Both the position numbers and the translations under genes were made by a program. Below, piece by piece: positions 10,101 through 21,165 of a stretch of 64,000 bases of DNA. Below the pieces are notes generated by a model that worked only from the letters and a program-made list of their open reading frames with translations, ran no database searches and was not told the origin of the DNA. The DNA comes from Leclercia adecarboxylata (GTDB lineage: Bacteria; Pseudomonadota; Gammaproteobacteria; Enterobacterales; Enterobacteriaceae), in NCBI GenBank assembly GCA_002360945.1, contig DERO01000008.1, forward strand, positions 135,230 to 199,229, in the 5' to 3' direction. Within the stretch, counting starts at the first letter, position 1; the number at the start of each line of letters is the position of its first letter.

Positions 10101-10910
10101 TCAGGACTTACTCAGCAGCTCTGATTTTTCCATGCACTTATTCATGGCTTCAATAACGGCGGCACGGAAGCCGCGCTCTTCCAGCACCCGCACCGCTTCG
10201 ATGGTGGTGCCGCCCGGGGAACAGACCATATCTTTCAGCTCCCCCGGATGCTTGCCGGTTTCGAGCACCATTTTGGCTGAGCCCATCACCGCCTGCGCGG
10301 CAAATTTATAGGCCTGCGCACGGGGCATCCCGCCGAGAACGGCCGCGTCGGCCATCGCTTCGATAAACATAAACACGTAGGCGGGCGCAGAGCCGCTCAC
10401 GCCGACTACCGGGTGGATCATCGCCTCGGCAATCACTTCGGCTTCCCCGAAGCAGCGGAAAATGTTGACCACATCGGCCACCTCTTCGGCGGTCACCAGC
10501 GCGTTAGGCGTGATGGAGGTCATACCCGCATTGACCAGTGAGGGCGTGTTAGGCATGGCGCGAACGATTTTACGGTCATGACCCAGCGCGCGCGCCAGCT
10601 GATCGAGGGTGACGCCTGCAGCGATGGAGACCACCAGCGTATCTTTGTTCAGGCTGGAGGTGATGTCGCTCAGGACTTTCACCATCATGTTCGGCTTCAC
10701 CGCGCCGAAGACGATATCGGCCACCTGCGCTACTTCCTGGGCGCTTTGCGCGGCGTTGATCCCGTACTGGTCGTGCAGGGCGGCGACTTTGTCCGGCGAC
10801 GGCGTATAGACCCAAATCTGGCCGGGCAGCACCTGACCGCTGGCAATCAGGCCGCCGAGAATGGCTTTACCCATATTACCGCAGCCGATAAAACCGATTT
10901 TCTTCTCCAT
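10101..10910 (-). CDS. proC: Pyrroline-5-carboxylate reductase
   Basis: Last step of proline synthesis, reducing 1-pyrroline-5-carboxylate with NAD(P)H. The 269-residue protein begins with a Rossmann motif (GFIGCGNMG) and carries the family signature near the C-terminus ([20 protein letters not shown]). ATG at 10910 is preferred over the GTG just before it because it has a GAGGGAG site and matches E. coli. It is divergent from yaiI. Confidence 0.97.
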   Translation of the reverse strand: MEKKIGFIGCGNMGKAILGGLIASGQVLPGQIWVYTPSPDKVAALHDQYGINAAQSAQEVAQVADIVFGAVKPNMMVKVLSDITSSLNKDTLVVSIAAGVTLDQLARALGHDRKIVRAMPNTPSLVNAGMTSITPNALVTAEEVADVVNIFRCFGEAEVIAEAMIHPVVGVSGSAPAYVFMFIEAMADAAVLGGMPRAQAYKFAAQAVMGSAKMVLETGKHPGELKDMVCSPGGTTIEAVRVLEERGFRAAVIEAMNKCMEKSELLSKS

Positions 10911-10996
10911 CACGTCTCCCTCTTAAACTTTGTTATGATTGTGGCACTTTAGCCTATCAGGTTTTATTACGCAGCATTATATGCCGGAGAGAGAAG

Positions 10997-11455
10997 ATGG
11001 CGATTTGGGTGGATGCCGATGCGTGTCCGAATGTCATTAAAGAGATCCTGTTTCGTGCCGCCGAGCGCGTCCAGATGCCAATGACGCTGGTGGCGAATCA
11101 GAACCTGCGCGTGCCGCCGTCCCGCTTTATTCGCACCCTGCGCGTGCCGGCCGGTTTTGACGTGGCCGATAACGAAATCGTGCGCCAGTGCAGCGCCGAC
11201 GACCTGGTGATCACCGCCGATATCCCGCTGGCGGCAGAAGTGCTGGAAAAAGGGGCCGCGGCGCTGAATCCGCGCGGGGAGCGTTACTCCCCAACCACCA
11301 TCCGCGAAAAGCTGACGATGCGCGATTTTATGGATACCCTGCGCGCCAGCGGCGTTCAGACCGGCGGGCCGGACAGTTTATCTCAGCGCGACAGGCAACT
11401 GTTTGCCGCCGAACTCGATAAATGGCTGCTGGAAGTGAAGCGCCGCCAGGGTTAA
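10997..11455 (+). CDS. yaiI: YaiI, UPF0178 family protein
   Basis: 152-residue cytosolic protein of the YaiI/YqxD family (UPF0178), recognised from its start ([18 protein letters not shown]) and the HxxR-free body ending in [13 protein letters not shown]. The DADACP block with acidic residues is typical of the family, which is related to PIN-like nucleases, but no activity is established. It lies between proC and aroL as in E. coli, with a GAGAGAAG ribosome-binding site. Confidence 0.94.
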   Translation: MAIWVDADACPNVIKEILFRAAERVQMPMTLVANQNLRVPPSRFIRTLRVPAGFDVADNEIVRQCSADDLVITADIPLAAEVLEKGAAALNPRGERYSPTTIREKLTMRDFMDTLRASGVQTGGPDSLSQRDRQLFAAELDKWLLEVKRRQG

Positions 11456-11621
11456 TCATCATCGTGAAATATGATTAGGCCACTATTACCCCTCTCCGGG
11501 GTTGTCAACAACGGGTGGGTTCAGGTAAGGTGAGCGCACCATTCAGTGCCATTATTTCTTTACAGAATCTCCCCTTTAATATCCGGGGTTGACTGGAATG
11601 TCATTTTAATACCACATCTGG

Positions 11622-11639
11622 TGTAATAATATTTTTACG
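11622..11639 (+). promoter_or_regulatory. TyrR box upstream of aroL
   Basis: TGTAAT-N6-TTTACG agrees with the TyrR consensus TGTAAA-N6-TTTACA at ten of twelve fixed positions. TyrR represses aroL in E. coli through boxes in the same region. Confidence 0.7.
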
Positions 11640-11649
11640 ATTAACTTAT

Positions 11650-11667
11650 GTACTAGTTTAATGGTAT
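11650..11667 (+). promoter_or_regulatory. TrpR operator upstream of aroL
   Basis: GTACTAGTTTAATGGTAT is almost the same as the E. coli aroL trp operator core (GTACTAGTT...). TrpR with tryptophan is known to repress aroL together with TyrR. Confidence 0.65.
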
Positions 11668-11728
11668 CATTGCACGCTTTTCGACTTTATCTACCGCATG
11701 TGCGCGGCCTCAAAGGGAACTCCTGGTT

Positions 11729-12253
11729 ATGACCCAGCCTATTTTTTTAATTGGCCCCCGCGGCTGTGGAAAAACAACCGTCGGTCTGGAACTGGCGCGT
11801 CTGTGTCAGAGCGAATTTGTCGATACCGATCACTGGTTGCAGACCCACGCCGGTCAGAGCATTGCCGAGATCGTTGAGCAGGAAGGCTGGGAGAGTTTCC
11901 GCGCCCGTGAGACGGCCACCCTCGAGGCGGTGACGGCGGGTGCCGGCATCATTGCTACCGGCGGGGGCATTATTCTGTCGGCGTATAACCGCCAGTTTAT
12001 GCGCGAAAAGGGCACGGTGATTTACCTTTGCGCGCCGGTACCGGTGCTGGTGGAACGCCTCGAAGCCTTCCCGGAAGAGGGCCAGCGTCCGACCCTGACC
12101 GGCAAGCCCATCAGCGAAGAGGTGAGCGCCGTGCTGGCAGAGCGCGACGCCCTCTATCGCGAAGCCGCTCACCACGTGGTGGATGCTTCGCTGCCACCGG
12201 CTCAGGTGGTGCAAAACATCGTAACCGCACTGCATCTGGCATGCGCCAGCTAA
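11729..12253 (+). CDS. aroL: Shikimate kinase II
   Basis: Phosphorylates shikimate at the 3-hydroxyl with ATP in the chorismate pathway. The 174-residue protein has the P-loop GPRGCGKTT at the N-terminus, the shikimate-binding DTDHWL, RARET and GGGII blocks, and the lid region RPTLTGKP. AroL is the high-affinity isozyme under TyrR/TrpR control, and matching boxes lie upstream. yaiA and aroM follow as in E. coli. Confidence 0.97.
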   Translation: MTQPIFLIGPRGCGKTTVGLELARLCQSEFVDTDHWLQTHAGQSIAEIVEQEGWESFRARETATLEAVTAGAGIIATGGGIILSAYNRQFMREKGTVIYLCAPVPVLVERLEAFPEEGQRPTLTGKPISEEVSAVLAERDALYREAAHHVVDASLPPAQVVQNIVTALHLACAS

Positions 12254-12299
12254 CTGATGTCTATACTGATAGTTCAGCCACTTAAAAAAAGGATGAACT

Positions 12300-12491
12300 A
12301 TGCCAACCAGACCTCCCTATCCGCGTGAAGCCCGTATTGTTGCCGTTGAAAAAGGCGCGACGGGCCAGACTGTCACCTGGTATCAGCTGCGTGCCGACCA
12401 CCCGAAACCTGATTCGCTGATCAGCGAGCACGAAACGGAGCTGGAAGCGCAGGACGCCAAAGTGCGTTACGAAGACCCTGATAAGGCCTGA
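12300..12491 (+). CDS. yaiA: YaiA family small protein
   Basis: 63-residue acidic protein ([19 protein letters not shown]...) matching E. coli YaiA, whose function is unknown. It follows aroL by 46 bases with an AAAGGATG site and is cotranscribed with aroL in E. coli, so it probably shares the TyrR/TrpR control. Confidence 0.93.
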   Translation: MPTRPPYPREARIVAVEKGATGQTVTWYQLRADHPKPDSLISEHETELEAQDAKVRYEDPDKA

Positions 12492-12580
12492 TAAAAATCT
12501 GAAACCGGGAAAAACCGAACGCTTATCACACTATTTAAAAAGCGCTAACGTTCAACGGAGGGTAATGTACAGGTTTAACA

Positions 12581-12696
12581 GACACATCCTGTCAGGCTCG
12601 CGGATCTTTACATTCCGGCACGTTAATCTGCTGCTACGCTTTTCAGCACTTTTATGAACAGCGCACTGTACAGCGAAGCGAGCCTGTCTCTGTGTC
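12581..12696 (+). other. Long-range inverted repeat in the aroM leader
   Basis: GACACA (12581-12586) and CAGGCTCGC (12593-12601) are mirrored by GCGAGCCTG (12678-12686) and TGTGTC (12691-12696). Inside the 76-base loop there are smaller dyads (GCTG/CAGC and the CTGTACAG palindrome). It could fold into a branched RNA between yaiA and aroM. No known RNA family was recognised. Confidence 0.45.
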
Positions 12697-12733
12697 ACAG
12701 TCACGTTAGTGGTAGTAAAGAAAGGCGAGAATA

Positions 12734-13411
12734 ATGAAAGCGACGTTGGCGATCCTCACCATTGGGGTAGTCCCGGTAAGCGAAGTACTCCCGCTCTTAA
12801 CGGAGCATATCTCTGAACAACAGATCACGCACCACAGCCTGCTCGGTACGCTGAGCAGGGAAGAGGTCATGGAAGACTACGCCCCCGAACCGGGTGACGC
12901 GCTGCTGCCAACCCTGCTCAGCGACGGTGAGGTGGGCCACGTCTCGCTGCCCAAGATCGAACGTGCTCTGCAGGGCGTGATCGAAGTCCTGGATAACCGG
13001 GATTATGAGGTGATCCTGTTGATGAGCACGGCGCCCATCACTGGCCTTGTAGCCCGCAAGGCGATCCTGCTGGAACCAATGCGGATCATCCCGCCGCTGG
13101 TGGGATCGATTGTCGACAGTCATCAGGTGGGGGTGATCGTGCCTATGTCTGAACTGCTGGCGAATCAGTCGCACAAGTGGCGCGGGCTGGTCAAAACGCC
13201 ACTGCTCTCCGTGGCGAATCCGTTCTGGGACAGCGAAGCGAAATTGATCGACGCCGGGCGCGATCTGCTGGAGCGCGGCGCGGACGTTTTAATGCTCGAT
13301 TGCCTCGGTTTTCATCAACGCCACCGCGATTTACTGCAAAAAGCCCTGGATGTACCGGTGCTACTGTCAAACGTGCTGGTCGCCCGGCTGGCCTCAGAAT
13401 TGTTGGTCTGA
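12734..13411 (+). CDS. aroM: AroM family protein
   Basis: 225-residue cytosolic protein of the AroM family, whose members resemble Asp/Glu racemase-like folds. It is recognised by the start [20 protein letters not shown], the central VGVIVPMSE and the late [15 protein letters not shown] block. Its activity is unknown; in E. coli it is expressed with aroL under TyrR. Here 242 bases separate it from yaiA and hold a structured inverted repeat, so independent control is possible. Confidence 0.93.
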   Translation: MKATLAILTIGVVPVSEVLPLLTEHISEQQITHHSLLGTLSREEVMEDYAPEPGDALLPTLLSDGEVGHVSLPKIERALQGVIEVLDNRDYEVILLMSTAPITGLVARKAILLEPMRIIPPLVGSIVDSHQVGVIVPMSELLANQSHKWRGLVKTPLLSVANPFWDSEAKLIDAGRDLLERGADVLMLDCLGFHQRHRDLLQKALDVPVLLSNVLVARLASELLV

Positions 13412-13483
13412 TGATTTTGCGTGACAGCCATGGAGTGTCACCCCTATATTGGATTCACATCCAATGACAATAAGGACCAGTCC

Positions 13484-13768
13484 ATGCTTCAGAGTAATGA
13501 ATACTTTTCCGGTAAAGTGAAGTCCATTGGTTTTACCAGCAGCATTACTGGCCGTGCCAGTGTTGGCGTGATGGCGGAAGGGGAGTATGCCTTCGGTACC
13601 GCGCAGCCTGAAGAGATGACCGTCGTCAGTGGTTCACTGAAAGTGTTATTGCCGGGGGAAACCGAGTGGAAGGTCTATAACCCGGGCGATGTTTTCAACG
13701 TACCTGGCCACAGCGAATTCCATTTGCAGGTAGCTGAACCTGCGTCCTATCTGTGTCGTTATCTGTAA
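13484..13768 (+). CDS. ppnP: Pyrimidine/purine nucleoside phosphorylase
   Basis: 94-residue cupin (formerly YaiE, DUF1255) that cleaves many nucleosides with phosphate to free bases and ribose-1-phosphate. Recognised by [17 protein letters not shown], the [16 protein letters not shown] block and a C-terminal cupin strand ([11 protein letters not shown]). The start at 13484 is preferred to an in-frame ATG 21 codons upstream because it follows an AAGGACC site and gives the family length. A terminator hairpin follows directly. Confidence 0.95.
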   Translation: MLQSNEYFSGKVKSIGFTSSITGRASVGVMAEGEYAFGTAQPEEMTVVSGSLKVLLPGETEWKVYNPGDVFNVPGHSEFHLQVAEPASYLCRYL

Positions 13769-13775
13769 AATAAAA

Positions 13776-13795
13776 GAGCCGGGTTAACCCGGCTC
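13776..13795 (+). terminator. Terminator hairpin after ppnP
   Basis: GAGCCGGGTT and AACCCGGCTC form a perfect ten-base-pair stem followed by a short T-rich tail. It lies between convergent ppnP and rdgC and may serve both. Confidence 0.75.
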
Positions 13796-13826
13796 CTGTT
13801 TCTGGCATAAAGCCTGGCATGAAGCA

Positions 13827-14738
13827 TTAACGCTGCGCTTCGCCGCCTAACCCTTCTACTACGCTCTTAATCAACGCCGCCAGCTCACCCGTCATCAGAA
13901 TGAAGTCAGCATCAAAACGCTGGGCATAGTCGTCCCGGTCGATATCGTCGTTCTGATCGCGCAGCTCATCGGAGAACTTCAGGCGCTTGATGGAGCCATC
14001 GTCACACATCATGAACTGAATACGCTGCTGCCAGTCGAGCGCCAGCTTGGTCACCAGCTTGCCGGCTTCAATATGGACCGCGATCTCGTCGCTAACCAAC
14101 TCCTGCTTCTTGGCGCGGATCACGCCGCCGTCTTCGAGGATCGCTTTCAGCTCCGCTTCGTCCAGCAGCTGGAAACCCTGCGGAACGTTGTTGGCGCGCA
14201 CCCACTCGGTGAGGGTCAGCTCGATTGGGTTTTCCATCGTCAGCGGTACCACCGGCAGCGAACCGAGGCTCTTACGCAGCAATGCCAGGGTATCTTCTGC
14301 CTTTTTGGCGCTGGCGCAGTCGACCATAATCAGGCCGTTAACCGTGTCGATCCACATCATTGTCTGGCTGAAGCGGCTAAAGGCGCGCGGCAGCAACGAG
14401 TGCAGAACTTCATCTTTCAGCGAATCTTTTTCCGTTTTTTTCAGCTTACGGCCCTGTTCGGCTTCGAGCTTGAAAATTTTGGCTTCCAGCGCCTGTTTCA
14501 CCACCGGCGTCGGCAGGATCTTCTCTTCCTTACGCGCGCAGATAATGATTTGACCATTTGTCGTGTGGGTCAGCGCATCGCTCTGTGATCCCATAGGCGG
14601 AACCCATCCGGTTTTCGCCATGTCCTGGCTGCCACACGGGGTAAATGCGTAAAGGTCTAACTGTTTTTCCATCTCGTCGGCGCGCAGCTCGATATCGCGG
14701 CTGAGACGGTAAACCATCAAATTTTTGAACCACAGCAT
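13827..14738 (-). CDS. rdgC: Recombination-associated protein RdgC
   Basis: 303-residue nucleoid-associated protein that forms a ring dimer on duplex DNA and limits RecA activity at replication forks. Recognised by [18 protein letters not shown] at the start and the C-terminal [22 protein letters not shown]. The start at 14738 gives exactly the E. coli length; a longer in-frame start (14804) would overlap the mak leader and is not supported. It is divergent from mak across 124 bases. Confidence 0.96.
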   Translation of the reverse strand: MLWFKNLMVYRLSRDIELRADEMEKQLDLYAFTPCGSQDMAKTGWVPPMGSQSDALTHTTNGQIIICARKEEKILPTPVVKQALEAKIFKLEAEQGRKLKKTEKDSLKDEVLHSLLPRAFSRFSQTMMWIDTVNGLIMVDCASAKKAEDTLALLRKSLGSLPVVPLTMENPIELTLTEWVRANNVPQGFQLLDEAELKAILEDGGVIRAKKQELVSDEIAVHIEAGKLVTKLALDWQQRIQFMMCDDGSIKRLKFSDELRDQNDDIDRDDYAQRFDADFILMTGELAALIKSVVEGLGGEAQR

Positions 14739-14862
14739 GATAATTTCCACGGTCTTGTCGTTTAATTCAGCGGGCATGATAGCGAATTGTCGCATCGCTT
14801 GCATTGCTAATCGGGTAGCGGGCTTCTACTCTGTTGATAATCAAAAAAATGAGGAACGTCCT

Positions 14863-15768
14863 GTGCGAATTGGTATTGATCTCGGCGGCACCAAAACAGA
14901 AGTCATCGCTCTCGGCGAGCAGGGGGAACAGCTGTTCCGCCATCGCCTGCCGACCCCGCGCGATGACTACCGGCAGACCATCGAAACCATCGCCAGCCTG
15001 GTGGAGATGGCTGAAAAAGCCACCGGCCAAACGGGCACGGTGGGCATGGGCATTCCGGGTTCGATTTCGCCCTATACCGGGGTGGTGAAAAATGCGAACT
15101 CCACCTGGCTTAACGGCCAGCCCTTCGACCGCGATTTAAGCCAGCGCCTGAACCGTGAGGTGCGCCTCGCGAACGACGCCAACTGCCTGGCGGTGTCGGA
15201 GGCGATCGACGGCGCGGCGGCGGGCGCGCAGACGGTATTTGCGGTGATCATCGGGACCGGCTGCGGGGCAGGCGTGGCCTTTAATGGCCGTGCCCATATC
15301 GGCGGCAACGGTACCGCAGGCGAGTGGGGACACAACCCGCTGCCGTGGATGGATGAGGATGAGCTGAAGTACCGCGCCGAAGTGCCGTGCTACTGCGGAA
15401 AACAGGGCTGTATCGAGACCTTTATTTCCGGCACCGGTTTCGCCACCGATTACCGCCGCCTGAGCGGACATCCGCTGAAAGGCCATGAAATCATGCGCCT
15501 GGTGGAAGAGCAGGACGCCGTGGCGGAGCTGGCCTTCAGCCGCTACGAAATGCGGCTGGCCAAATCGCTGGCGCACGTGGTGAATATTCTCGACCCGGAT
15601 GTGATCGTGCTGGGCGGCGGAATGAGCAACGTGGACCGCCTGTATGCCACCGTTCCGCAGCTGGTGAAGCAGTGGGTGTTTGGCGGCGAATGCGAAACCC
15701 CTATCCGCAAAGCGGTGCACGGTGACTCCAGCGGCGTGCGCGGCGCGGCCTGGTTGTGGCCACACTGA
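14863..15768 (+). CDS. mak: Manno(fructo)kinase (ROK family)
   Basis: Cytosolic kinase phosphorylating fructose and mannose with ATP. The 301-residue ROK protein has the phosphate motif DLGGTKTE at the N-terminus, GTGCGAGVA, the catalytic NDANC block, and the zinc-binding cluster [10 protein letters not shown]. The start is GTG at MRIGIDLGG, preceded by GAGGAAC; earlier in-frame codons belong to the intergenic region. In E. coli araJ follows; here it is missing and a palindromic repeat leads directly to sbcC. Confidence 0.95.
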   Translation: MRIGIDLGGTKTEVIALGEQGEQLFRHRLPTPRDDYRQTIETIASLVEMAEKATGQTGTVGMGIPGSISPYTGVVKNANSTWLNGQPFDRDLSQRLNREVRLANDANCLAVSEAIDGAAAGAQTVFAVIIGTGCGAGVAFNGRAHIGGNGTAGEWGHNPLPWMDEDELKYRAEVPCYCGKQGCIETFISGTGFATDYRRLSGHPLKGHEIMRLVEEQDAVAELAFSRYEMRLAKSLAHVVNILDPDVIVLGGGMSNVDRLYATVPQLVKQWVFGGECETPIRKAVHGDSSGVRGAAWLWPH

Positions 15769-15776
15769 TACATCCA

Positions 15777-15919
15777 CTGGTGCGGTCTGATGCCCTCACC
15801 CTAACCCTCTCCCACGGGGAAAGGGAATTGAATCCCCCTCTCCCTCAAGGGAGAGGGAATTGAATCCCCCCTCTCCCTTGAGGGAGAGGGCCGGGGTGAG
15901 GGGGAACAGACCGCACCAG
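15777..15919. repeat. Nested palindromic intergenic element
   Basis: A 143-base element between convergent mak and sbcC. Its ends are a perfect 13-base inverted repeat (CTGGTGCGGTCTG and its complement). Inside are mirrored C-rich and G-rich arms (CCCTCACCC, CCCTCTCCC at 15793-15813; GGGAGAGGG and GGGTGAGGG at 15882-15902), and in the middle a duplicated unit (GAATTGAATCC followed by a CTCTCCCT/AGGGAGAG palindrome). It would make a long hairpin and probably a bidirectional terminator. A related half-element lies at 35797-35845. Confidence 0.85.
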
Positions 15920-15926
15920 GATAGCG

Positions 15927-18900
15927 TCACTCTACGGCAAACACCTTATCCAGCCTGCTATACCCCAGCCCGTTAATTTTCTTCACTTTGATCTGCACCG
16001 GAATGCGCTCTTTCATCGCCTCGACGTGACTGATCACGCCTATGGTTTTGCCGCTGGCGTTCAGCGCATCCAGCGCATCCAGGGCGGTATCCAGGGTTTC
16101 GCTGTCCAGGGTGCCAAAGCCCTCATCGAGGAACAGCGAATCAATCTGCGTTTTGTGGCTCACCAGATCGGAGAGCGCCAGCGCCAGCGCCAGACTCACG
16201 AGGAAGCTTTCGCCGCCGGAGAGGGTACGGGTATCGCGCACGGCGTCCGCCTGCCAGGTGTCCACCACCTCCAGCTCCAGCGCGTCGCTGACCTTACGTT
16301 GCAGGAGGTAGCGGCCATGCAGGCGAGTCAGCTGCTGGTTGGCGAGCCACACCAGGTTGTCGAGGGTTAAGCCCTGGGCAAACTTACGGAAGCGATCCCC
16401 CTCTTTAGAACCGATCAGCGCGTTGAGATAACCCCAGTCATCCGCCAGACGGGTCGCGGCCGCAATTTCCTGCATCAGCGCCTGCTGATGCAGGCGGTTA
16501 TCGCTGTCCTGCCTGAGCTGCTGACGGATCTCCCCCTGGCGGGTGGTGTTTTCACGCAGCTGCTGCGCAAGCTGCTGGAGCTGCGCCTGTAAAAGCGGCA
16601 CGTCGGTCGTCAGGTTGTCCGGACGCAGTTCCAGATGCGCGTTCAGCCGCTGGCCAGCCTGCTGAAGCAGCGCCGTGGCCTGCTGGATCTGGTTCTCAAG
16701 GCTCTGCTTCAGCTGCTCCAGGCGGTGAAGGGTCGCGTCATCCAGCAGGGCCGCAAGGAACGCGTCGCGATCGCTAAAGACGCTGGCGGCCAGCGCGGCG
16801 GCAAACTGCGTCTGGGCCTGCTGCAGGCGTTCGCTTTCCAGCCTGAACTGCTGTTGCAGGGTGGCAAGCTGGCTGTGCAGAGAGACGCATTCGGTATGAA
16901 TGTCGCGCCAGTTCTCCGGGATAACGCTTTCTGCTTCAGTCGACGCCGTCGCCGGAAGGGTCTCCAGCAGCGGCGTCAGGGCAGCAATGCGTTCCCGCAG
17001 GGCGCTGTGCTGGGACTGCTGCGCCTGCCAGTGCTGGGACTCCTTTTCGCGTTCAGCGAGCCAGGCCTGTTCCGCGCCGTCATCAGGCATCGCCAGCGAC
17101 AATGCCTGGAGCGCGTGTTCCATGGCGGTACGGGTGGCCGCCAGCTGCTGGAGATAGCCTTGTTCCTGAGCTTCCTCTTCGTTCAGCTGGTTTTGCAGCG
17201 TCAGGCGCTGGCTAAGCTGGTAAAGCTGCTGTTCGTACTGCTCCTGCTGATTCAGCCAGGGGGCGATATCGTCCTGAATATTCAGGGTAATCGTCAGGGA
17301 GGCGCAAACCTGCTGCCACTCTTCGGTGAGCGTCTGTGCGTCCCGGGTCAGCGTCTGCGCTTCGTCTGATTCGCGCTGCAGCTGGGCGGTGAGGGCATTC
17401 ACCTGGCCCAGCACCAGCAGACCTTCCTCCTTGAGGGCGGCGACCTCTTTTTCCATCGCGTCCCGGCGGCGCTGGTTTTCCGTGAGCGCTAAGGCCTGGT
17501 ACTGCGCAATCGCCGGGTGTTCGGTAGATCCGCAGAGCAGGCAGGGTTTCCCGGCCTCCAGTTCGGCCCGATAGCTCTCCAGCTTCTTGATCTTCTCTTC
17601 CTGCTCACACAAAACTTTCAGATCGAGGTAGTGCTGGTTTTTCTCTTTGTACTGCTGGCGGCGCAGCGCCAGGGTTTCGTTGAGTTTTGCCAGCTCGCCC
17701 TGCGCCTTTTGCACGCTCTCATTATTCTGGCTGAGGCGCTTTTGCAGGGGCTGATAGCGGGCATGGAGTGTGGTCAGCCGCTGGCGCGCCGCGCGGGCCT
17801 GGGTTTGCAGCGCCATTTCGGCGGCCGCTTGTTCTGCCGTGAGCGTCAGGGGGCTTTCCGGCAGGCCCGACAGCTTCTGGCGTAATTCCGCGATACGCCG
17901 GGTCAGCGTGGCGAGCTGGGTTTTATCCCGGTTGAGCTGGGTGAAGTGCGCGCGCCAGCCCGCCATCTCCTGACCCCACTGGCGGAAGCGGTCGTGGTCG
18001 GTCAGCCACTGCGTCAGGGCGGTGAATTCCGTCTGCAATTGATCCTGTACGCGCAGCGCCCCGCTGCGGATCCGCGCGCGCAGCGCCTCGCTGGACTGTA
18101 AGCGAGTATTCACATCCAGCATTTGCTGTTCCGTTTGCGCCAGGCGGGCGATCTGCTCCTGCTGCCGCTCCCACTGCGGGCGCAGGAGGGCGGCGGGTTG
18201 GGCCAGATGCAGCTTTTCCAGCTCGGGGGTAGCGTCGGTCAGGGCCTGCTGCGCCTGCTGCTGCGCGGCCATCGACCGCTGCTGTTCGCGCACCAGCTCA
18301 TCGTGGCGGGTCAGCCAGTGAAACTCTTTCTGCTGTGCTTCCTGTTGGGCCAGCAGCTGTTGTTCTTCGTCAGTAAGTACCTGCAAACCTTGCTGAAGTT
18401 GCTGCTGTTGCTCGTCACTGAGTAACACCACGCCGGCGGCCTGAGCTTCGCGTCTCTCCAGCTCGCTGCGCGCCGCTTTGTGTTTTTCAAATACCATTGC
18501 CGAGATCTGACCGTAAATTTCGGTCCCGGTCAGCTCCTCCAGCAGCTCGGCGCGCTCTTTCGGCCGGGCGTTGAGAAAGGCGGCAAACTGCCCCTGGGAG
18601 AGGAGCATCGAGCGGGTAAAGCGGTCATAGTCCAGCCCGGTCAGGGAGGCGACAAGCTCCAGTTTATCTTTTACTTTATCGGCGAGGATTTTGCCGTCTT
18701 CACATTTGGCCAGCTCCACGCGCGGCACCTGGAGATTGCCGTCCGGCTGATTGCGCGCCCGGTTCTGGCTCCAGAAGGCGCGATAGCCGATCCCTTTTAC
18801 CTCAAACTCCACCTCCGCCAGACACTCGGCGGTGTCGCGGGTCATCAGATCGTTCTGCGATTGCGAGACGGTGTTGAGGCGCGGCGTCTCGTGGTAGAGC

Positions 18901-19058
18901 GCCAGGCAGATGGCATCCAGCAGGGTGGTTTTCCCCGCGCCGGTCGGGCCGGTGATGGCAAACAGGCCGTTGCTGAGGAAGGGCTCGGCGGTGAAGTCGA
19001 TTTTCCATTCACCCTTGAGCGAGTTGAGGTTTTTCAGACGCAGGCTGAGAATTTTCAT
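15927..19058 (-). CDS. sbcC: Exonuclease SbcCD, ATPase subunit SbcC
   Basis: 1043-residue SMC/Rad50-like ATPase that, with SbcD, cleaves DNA hairpins and palindromes. The Walker A motif GPTGAGKTT lies near residue 38, two very long glutamine-rich coiled coils surround a zinc-hook CLLC near residue 500, and the C-terminal lobe has the LSGGE signature and Walker B region ([10 protein letters not shown]). Its start overlaps the sbcD stop by four bases, implying translational coupling. Length is close to the E. coli protein (1048). Confidence 0.97.
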   Translation of the reverse strand: MKILSLRLKNLNSLKGEWKIDFTAEPFLSNGLFAITGPTGAGKTTLLDAICLALYHETPRLNTVSQSQNDLMTRDTAECLAEVEFEVKGIGYRAFWSQNRARNQPDGNLQVPRVELAKCEDGKILADKVKDKLELVASLTGLDYDRFTRSMLLSQGQFAAFLNARPKERAELLEELTGTEIYGQISAMVFEKHKAARSELERREAQAAGVVLLSDEQQQQLQQGLQVLTDEEQQLLAQQEAQQKEFHWLTRHDELVREQQRSMAAQQQAQQALTDATPELEKLHLAQPAALLRPQWERQQEQIARLAQTEQQMLDVNTRLQSSEALRARIRSGALRVQDQLQTEFTALTQWLTDHDRFRQWGQEMAGWRAHFTQLNRDKTQLATLTRRIAELRQKLSGLPESPLTLTAEQAAAEMALQTQARAARQRLTTLHARYQPLQKRLSQNNESVQKAQGELAKLNETLALRRQQYKEKNQHYLDLKVLCEQEEKIKKLESYRAELEAGKPCLLCGSTEHPAIAQYQALALTENQRRRDAMEKEVAALKEEGLLVLGQVNALTAQLQRESDEAQTLTRDAQTLTEEWQQVCASLTITLNIQDDIAPWLNQQEQYEQQLYQLSQRLTLQNQLNEEEAQEQGYLQQLAATRTAMEHALQALSLAMPDDGAEQAWLAEREKESQHWQAQQSQHSALRERIAALTPLLETLPATASTEAESVIPENWRDIHTECVSLHSQLATLQQQFRLESERLQQAQTQFAAALAASVFSDRDAFLAALLDDATLHRLEQLKQSLENQIQQATALLQQAGQRLNAHLELRPDNLTTDVPLLQAQLQQLAQQLRENTTRQGEIRQQLRQDSDNRLHQQALMQEIAAATRLADDWGYLNALIGSKEGDRFRKFAQGLTLDNLVWLANQQLTRLHGRYLLQRKVSDALELEVVDTWQADAVRDTRTLSGGESFLVSLALALALSDLVSHKTQIDSLFLDEGFGTLDSETLDTALDALDALNASGKTIGVISHVEAMKERIPVQIKVKKINGLGYSRLDKVFAVE

Positions 19059-20260
19059 GCGTTATCCTCCTCGTTATCCAGGGCGTGCAGGGCGTGGCTG
19101 AACAGCTCGTTTAACCGGGCCCGCTGCGCATCGTCGAGGGTCTCCTGCGCCAGACGGCGCTCAAAGACCTCCTCCACCCGCAGCTCGCTGAGGGTTTCAC
19201 GCAGGCTGTTGGCGAGGAGCTTCTCGCGCAACTCGCGGCTGCGTCGTACCAGCAGCACCTCCACCGGCAGATCTTCCGTCAGGTGCTGAATTTTACGCTG
19301 CATGTCGTGCAGGTACTCCTCGGTGGCAATTTCGATATCCAGCCAGACGGGGGGCGTCTGCTCCACGCCGCGCCACTGCTCCAGCTGGGCGGCGATGGCT
19401 GCCAGATCGCCCTTCAGCACCGCCAGCGGTTGGGTGATGGGCACCTCCAGGGCATCGACGGCGCTGAGCTTACCGGCGTCAAAACTCACCAGGTGCACGC
19501 ATTTGCTTTTGCCGGTTTCATCAAAGCTGAGGGGGATAGGGGAGCCGCAGTAGCGAATATGGTCGCAGCCGCCAATCTTCTGGGCCCGGTGGATATGGCC
19601 CAGCGCAATGTAGTCGGCCGCCGGAAAATGCTGTGCCGGGAAGGCGTCCAGCGTCCCGATATAGATGTCACGCACCGCGTCACTTTTACTGGCACCGACG
19701 GTGGTGAGGTGTCCGGTGGCGATAATCGGCAGGACGCTGTCGCCGCGAAGCTGGCAGGCGGCAGTATACTGATCGGCATAATAGTGGGTGATGGCCTCTA
19801 ACAGCTGCTGCTGTTTTTCGATCCCCGAGAGGCCCGCCTGGCTTTTCATCACGTCGCGAGGGCGTAAGAACGGGATCGGGCACAGCACCGCGCCGGGTGT
19901 CCCGTCGCGTTTATGCAGAATTTGCGGCCCGTGACCGGCGCTGGCCACCACGGTGGTGTTAAGAAACGCCAGAATTTCACGGGATTCATTCAGCGTGGCC
20001 ACGGAATCATGGTTGCCGGCCACAATCACCAGATGGCATCCGGTCTTCTGCAGGTTTACCACGAAACGGTTATAGAGTTCTCGCGCATAGCTGGGTGGCG
20101 ATCCGGTGTCGAAGATGTCCCCGGCCACGAGGATGGCGTCGACCTGGTGGGATTGTGCCATCTCAAGCAGCCAGTTGAGGAACGCTTCATGTTCGGCGGC
20201 GCGGCTTTTACTGTAGAAGTTCTGTCCCAGATGCCAGTCCGAGGTGTGAAGTATGCGCAT
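19055..20260 (-). CDS. sbcD: Exonuclease SbcCD, nuclease subunit SbcD
   Basis: 401-residue Mre11-like metallophosphoesterase. The metal and catalytic motifs are in order: SDWHLG (about residue 7), [17 protein letters not shown] and ALGHIHRAQ. It nicks hairpin DNA as part of SbcCD. ATG at 20260 matches the E. coli start; a longer reading from 20302 adds an unlikely 14-residue extension. It is divergent from phoB. Confidence 0.97.
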   Translation of the reverse strand: MRILHTSDWHLGQNFYSKSRAAEHEAFLNWLLEMAQSHQVDAILVAGDIFDTGSPPSYARELYNRFVVNLQKTGCHLVIVAGNHDSVATLNESREILAFLNTTVVASAGHGPQILHKRDGTPGAVLCPIPFLRPRDVMKSQAGLSGIEKQQQLLEAITHYYADQYTAACQLRGDSVLPIIATGHLTTVGASKSDAVRDIYIGTLDAFPAQHFPAADYIALGHIHRAQKIGGCDHIRYCGSPIPLSFDETGKSKCVHLVSFDAGKLSAVDALEVPITQPLAVLKGDLAAIAAQLEQWRGVEQTPPVWLDIEIATEEYLHDMQRKIQHLTEDLPVEVLLVRRSRELREKLLANSLRETLSELRVEEVFERRLAQETLDDAQRARLNELFSHALHALDNEEDNA

Positions 20261-20375
20261 AACAGATCCGTGGCAAAAAAAAGTAAGCGGGATTATAAAC
20301 ATTCAGGGGAAGGAAGATAACCGCTACAATCAGGGCGGCCAGAAAACAACGGCTTGCCTTTATTGGTGGGCAGGT

Positions 20376-20409
20376 TTTTCATAAATCTGTCATAAATCTG
20401 ACGCATAAT
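20376..20409 (+). promoter_or_regulatory. Pho box and -10 of phoBR
   Basis: TTTTCATAAATCTGTCATAA is almost the same as the E. coli phoB Pho box (tandem CTGTCATA-like units, 20376-20400), followed by a CATAAT -10 at 20404-20409. PhoB activates its own operon through this site in E. coli. Confidence 0.85.
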
Positions 20410-20454
20410 GACGCCGTATTACAAACATGTAACCTAAATAAGACAGGGCTAAGT

Positions 20455-21144
20455 ATGGCGAGACGTATTCTGGTCGTAGAAGATGAAGCACCCATTCGTG
20501 AAATGGTCTGTTTCGTGCTCGAACAAAATGGCTTTCAACCGGTGGAAGCCGAAGATTACGACAGCGCGGTGAATCAGCTCAACGAACCCTGGCCCGATCT
20601 GATCCTGCTCGACTGGATGTTGCCCGGCGGCTCTGGTCTGCAATTCATCAAACATATCAAACGTGAAGCCTTAACCCGCGATATTCCGGTAATGATGTTG
20701 ACGGCCCGCGGCGAAGAGGAAGATCGCGTTCGCGGTCTGGAGACCGGGGCGGATGACTACATCACCAAACCCTTCTCACCGAAAGAGCTGGTGGCGCGTA
20801 TCAAGGCGGTGATGCGCCGTATTTCACCGATGGCGGTGGAAGAGGTGATCGAGATGCAGGGTCTGAGCCTGGATCCCACTTCGCACCGCGTGATGACCGG
20901 TGAAAATCCCCTCGATATGGGGCCGACCGAATTCAAACTGCTGCACTTCTTCATGACCCACCCGGAACGCGTCTACAGCCGCGAGCAGTTGCTCAATAAT
21001 GTCTGGGGCACTAACGTCTATGTTGAAGACCGGACGGTGGATGTTCACATTCGTCGTCTGCGTAAGGCCCTTGAAACCAGCGGTCACGATCGCATGGTAC
21101 AGACCGTCCGCGGCACGGGTTATCGTTTCTCAACCCGTTTCTGA
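20455..21144 (+). CDS. phoB: Phosphate regulon response regulator PhoB
   Basis: 229-residue OmpR-type regulator. The receiver domain (about residues 1-120) has the phosphorylated Asp in LLDWMLPGG and the conserved Lys in ITKPFSP. The winged-helix domain (about 130-229) ends with [12 protein letters not shown]. Phosphorylated by PhoR, it binds Pho boxes such as those before phoA and phoB in this window. It is followed by phoR after 21 bases. Confidence 0.98.
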   Translation: MARRILVVEDEAPIREMVCFVLEQNGFQPVEAEDYDSAVNQLNEPWPDLILLDWMLPGGSGLQFIKHIKREALTRDIPVMMLTARGEEEDRVRGLETGADDYITKPFSPKELVARIKAVMRRISPMAVEEVIEMQGLSLDPTSHRVMTGENPLDMGPTEFKLLHFFMTHPERVYSREQLLNNVWGTNVYVEDRTVDVHIRRLRKALETSGHDRMVQTVRGTGYRFSTRF

Positions 21145-21165
21145 ACAATGACAGGAGTGTGACGC

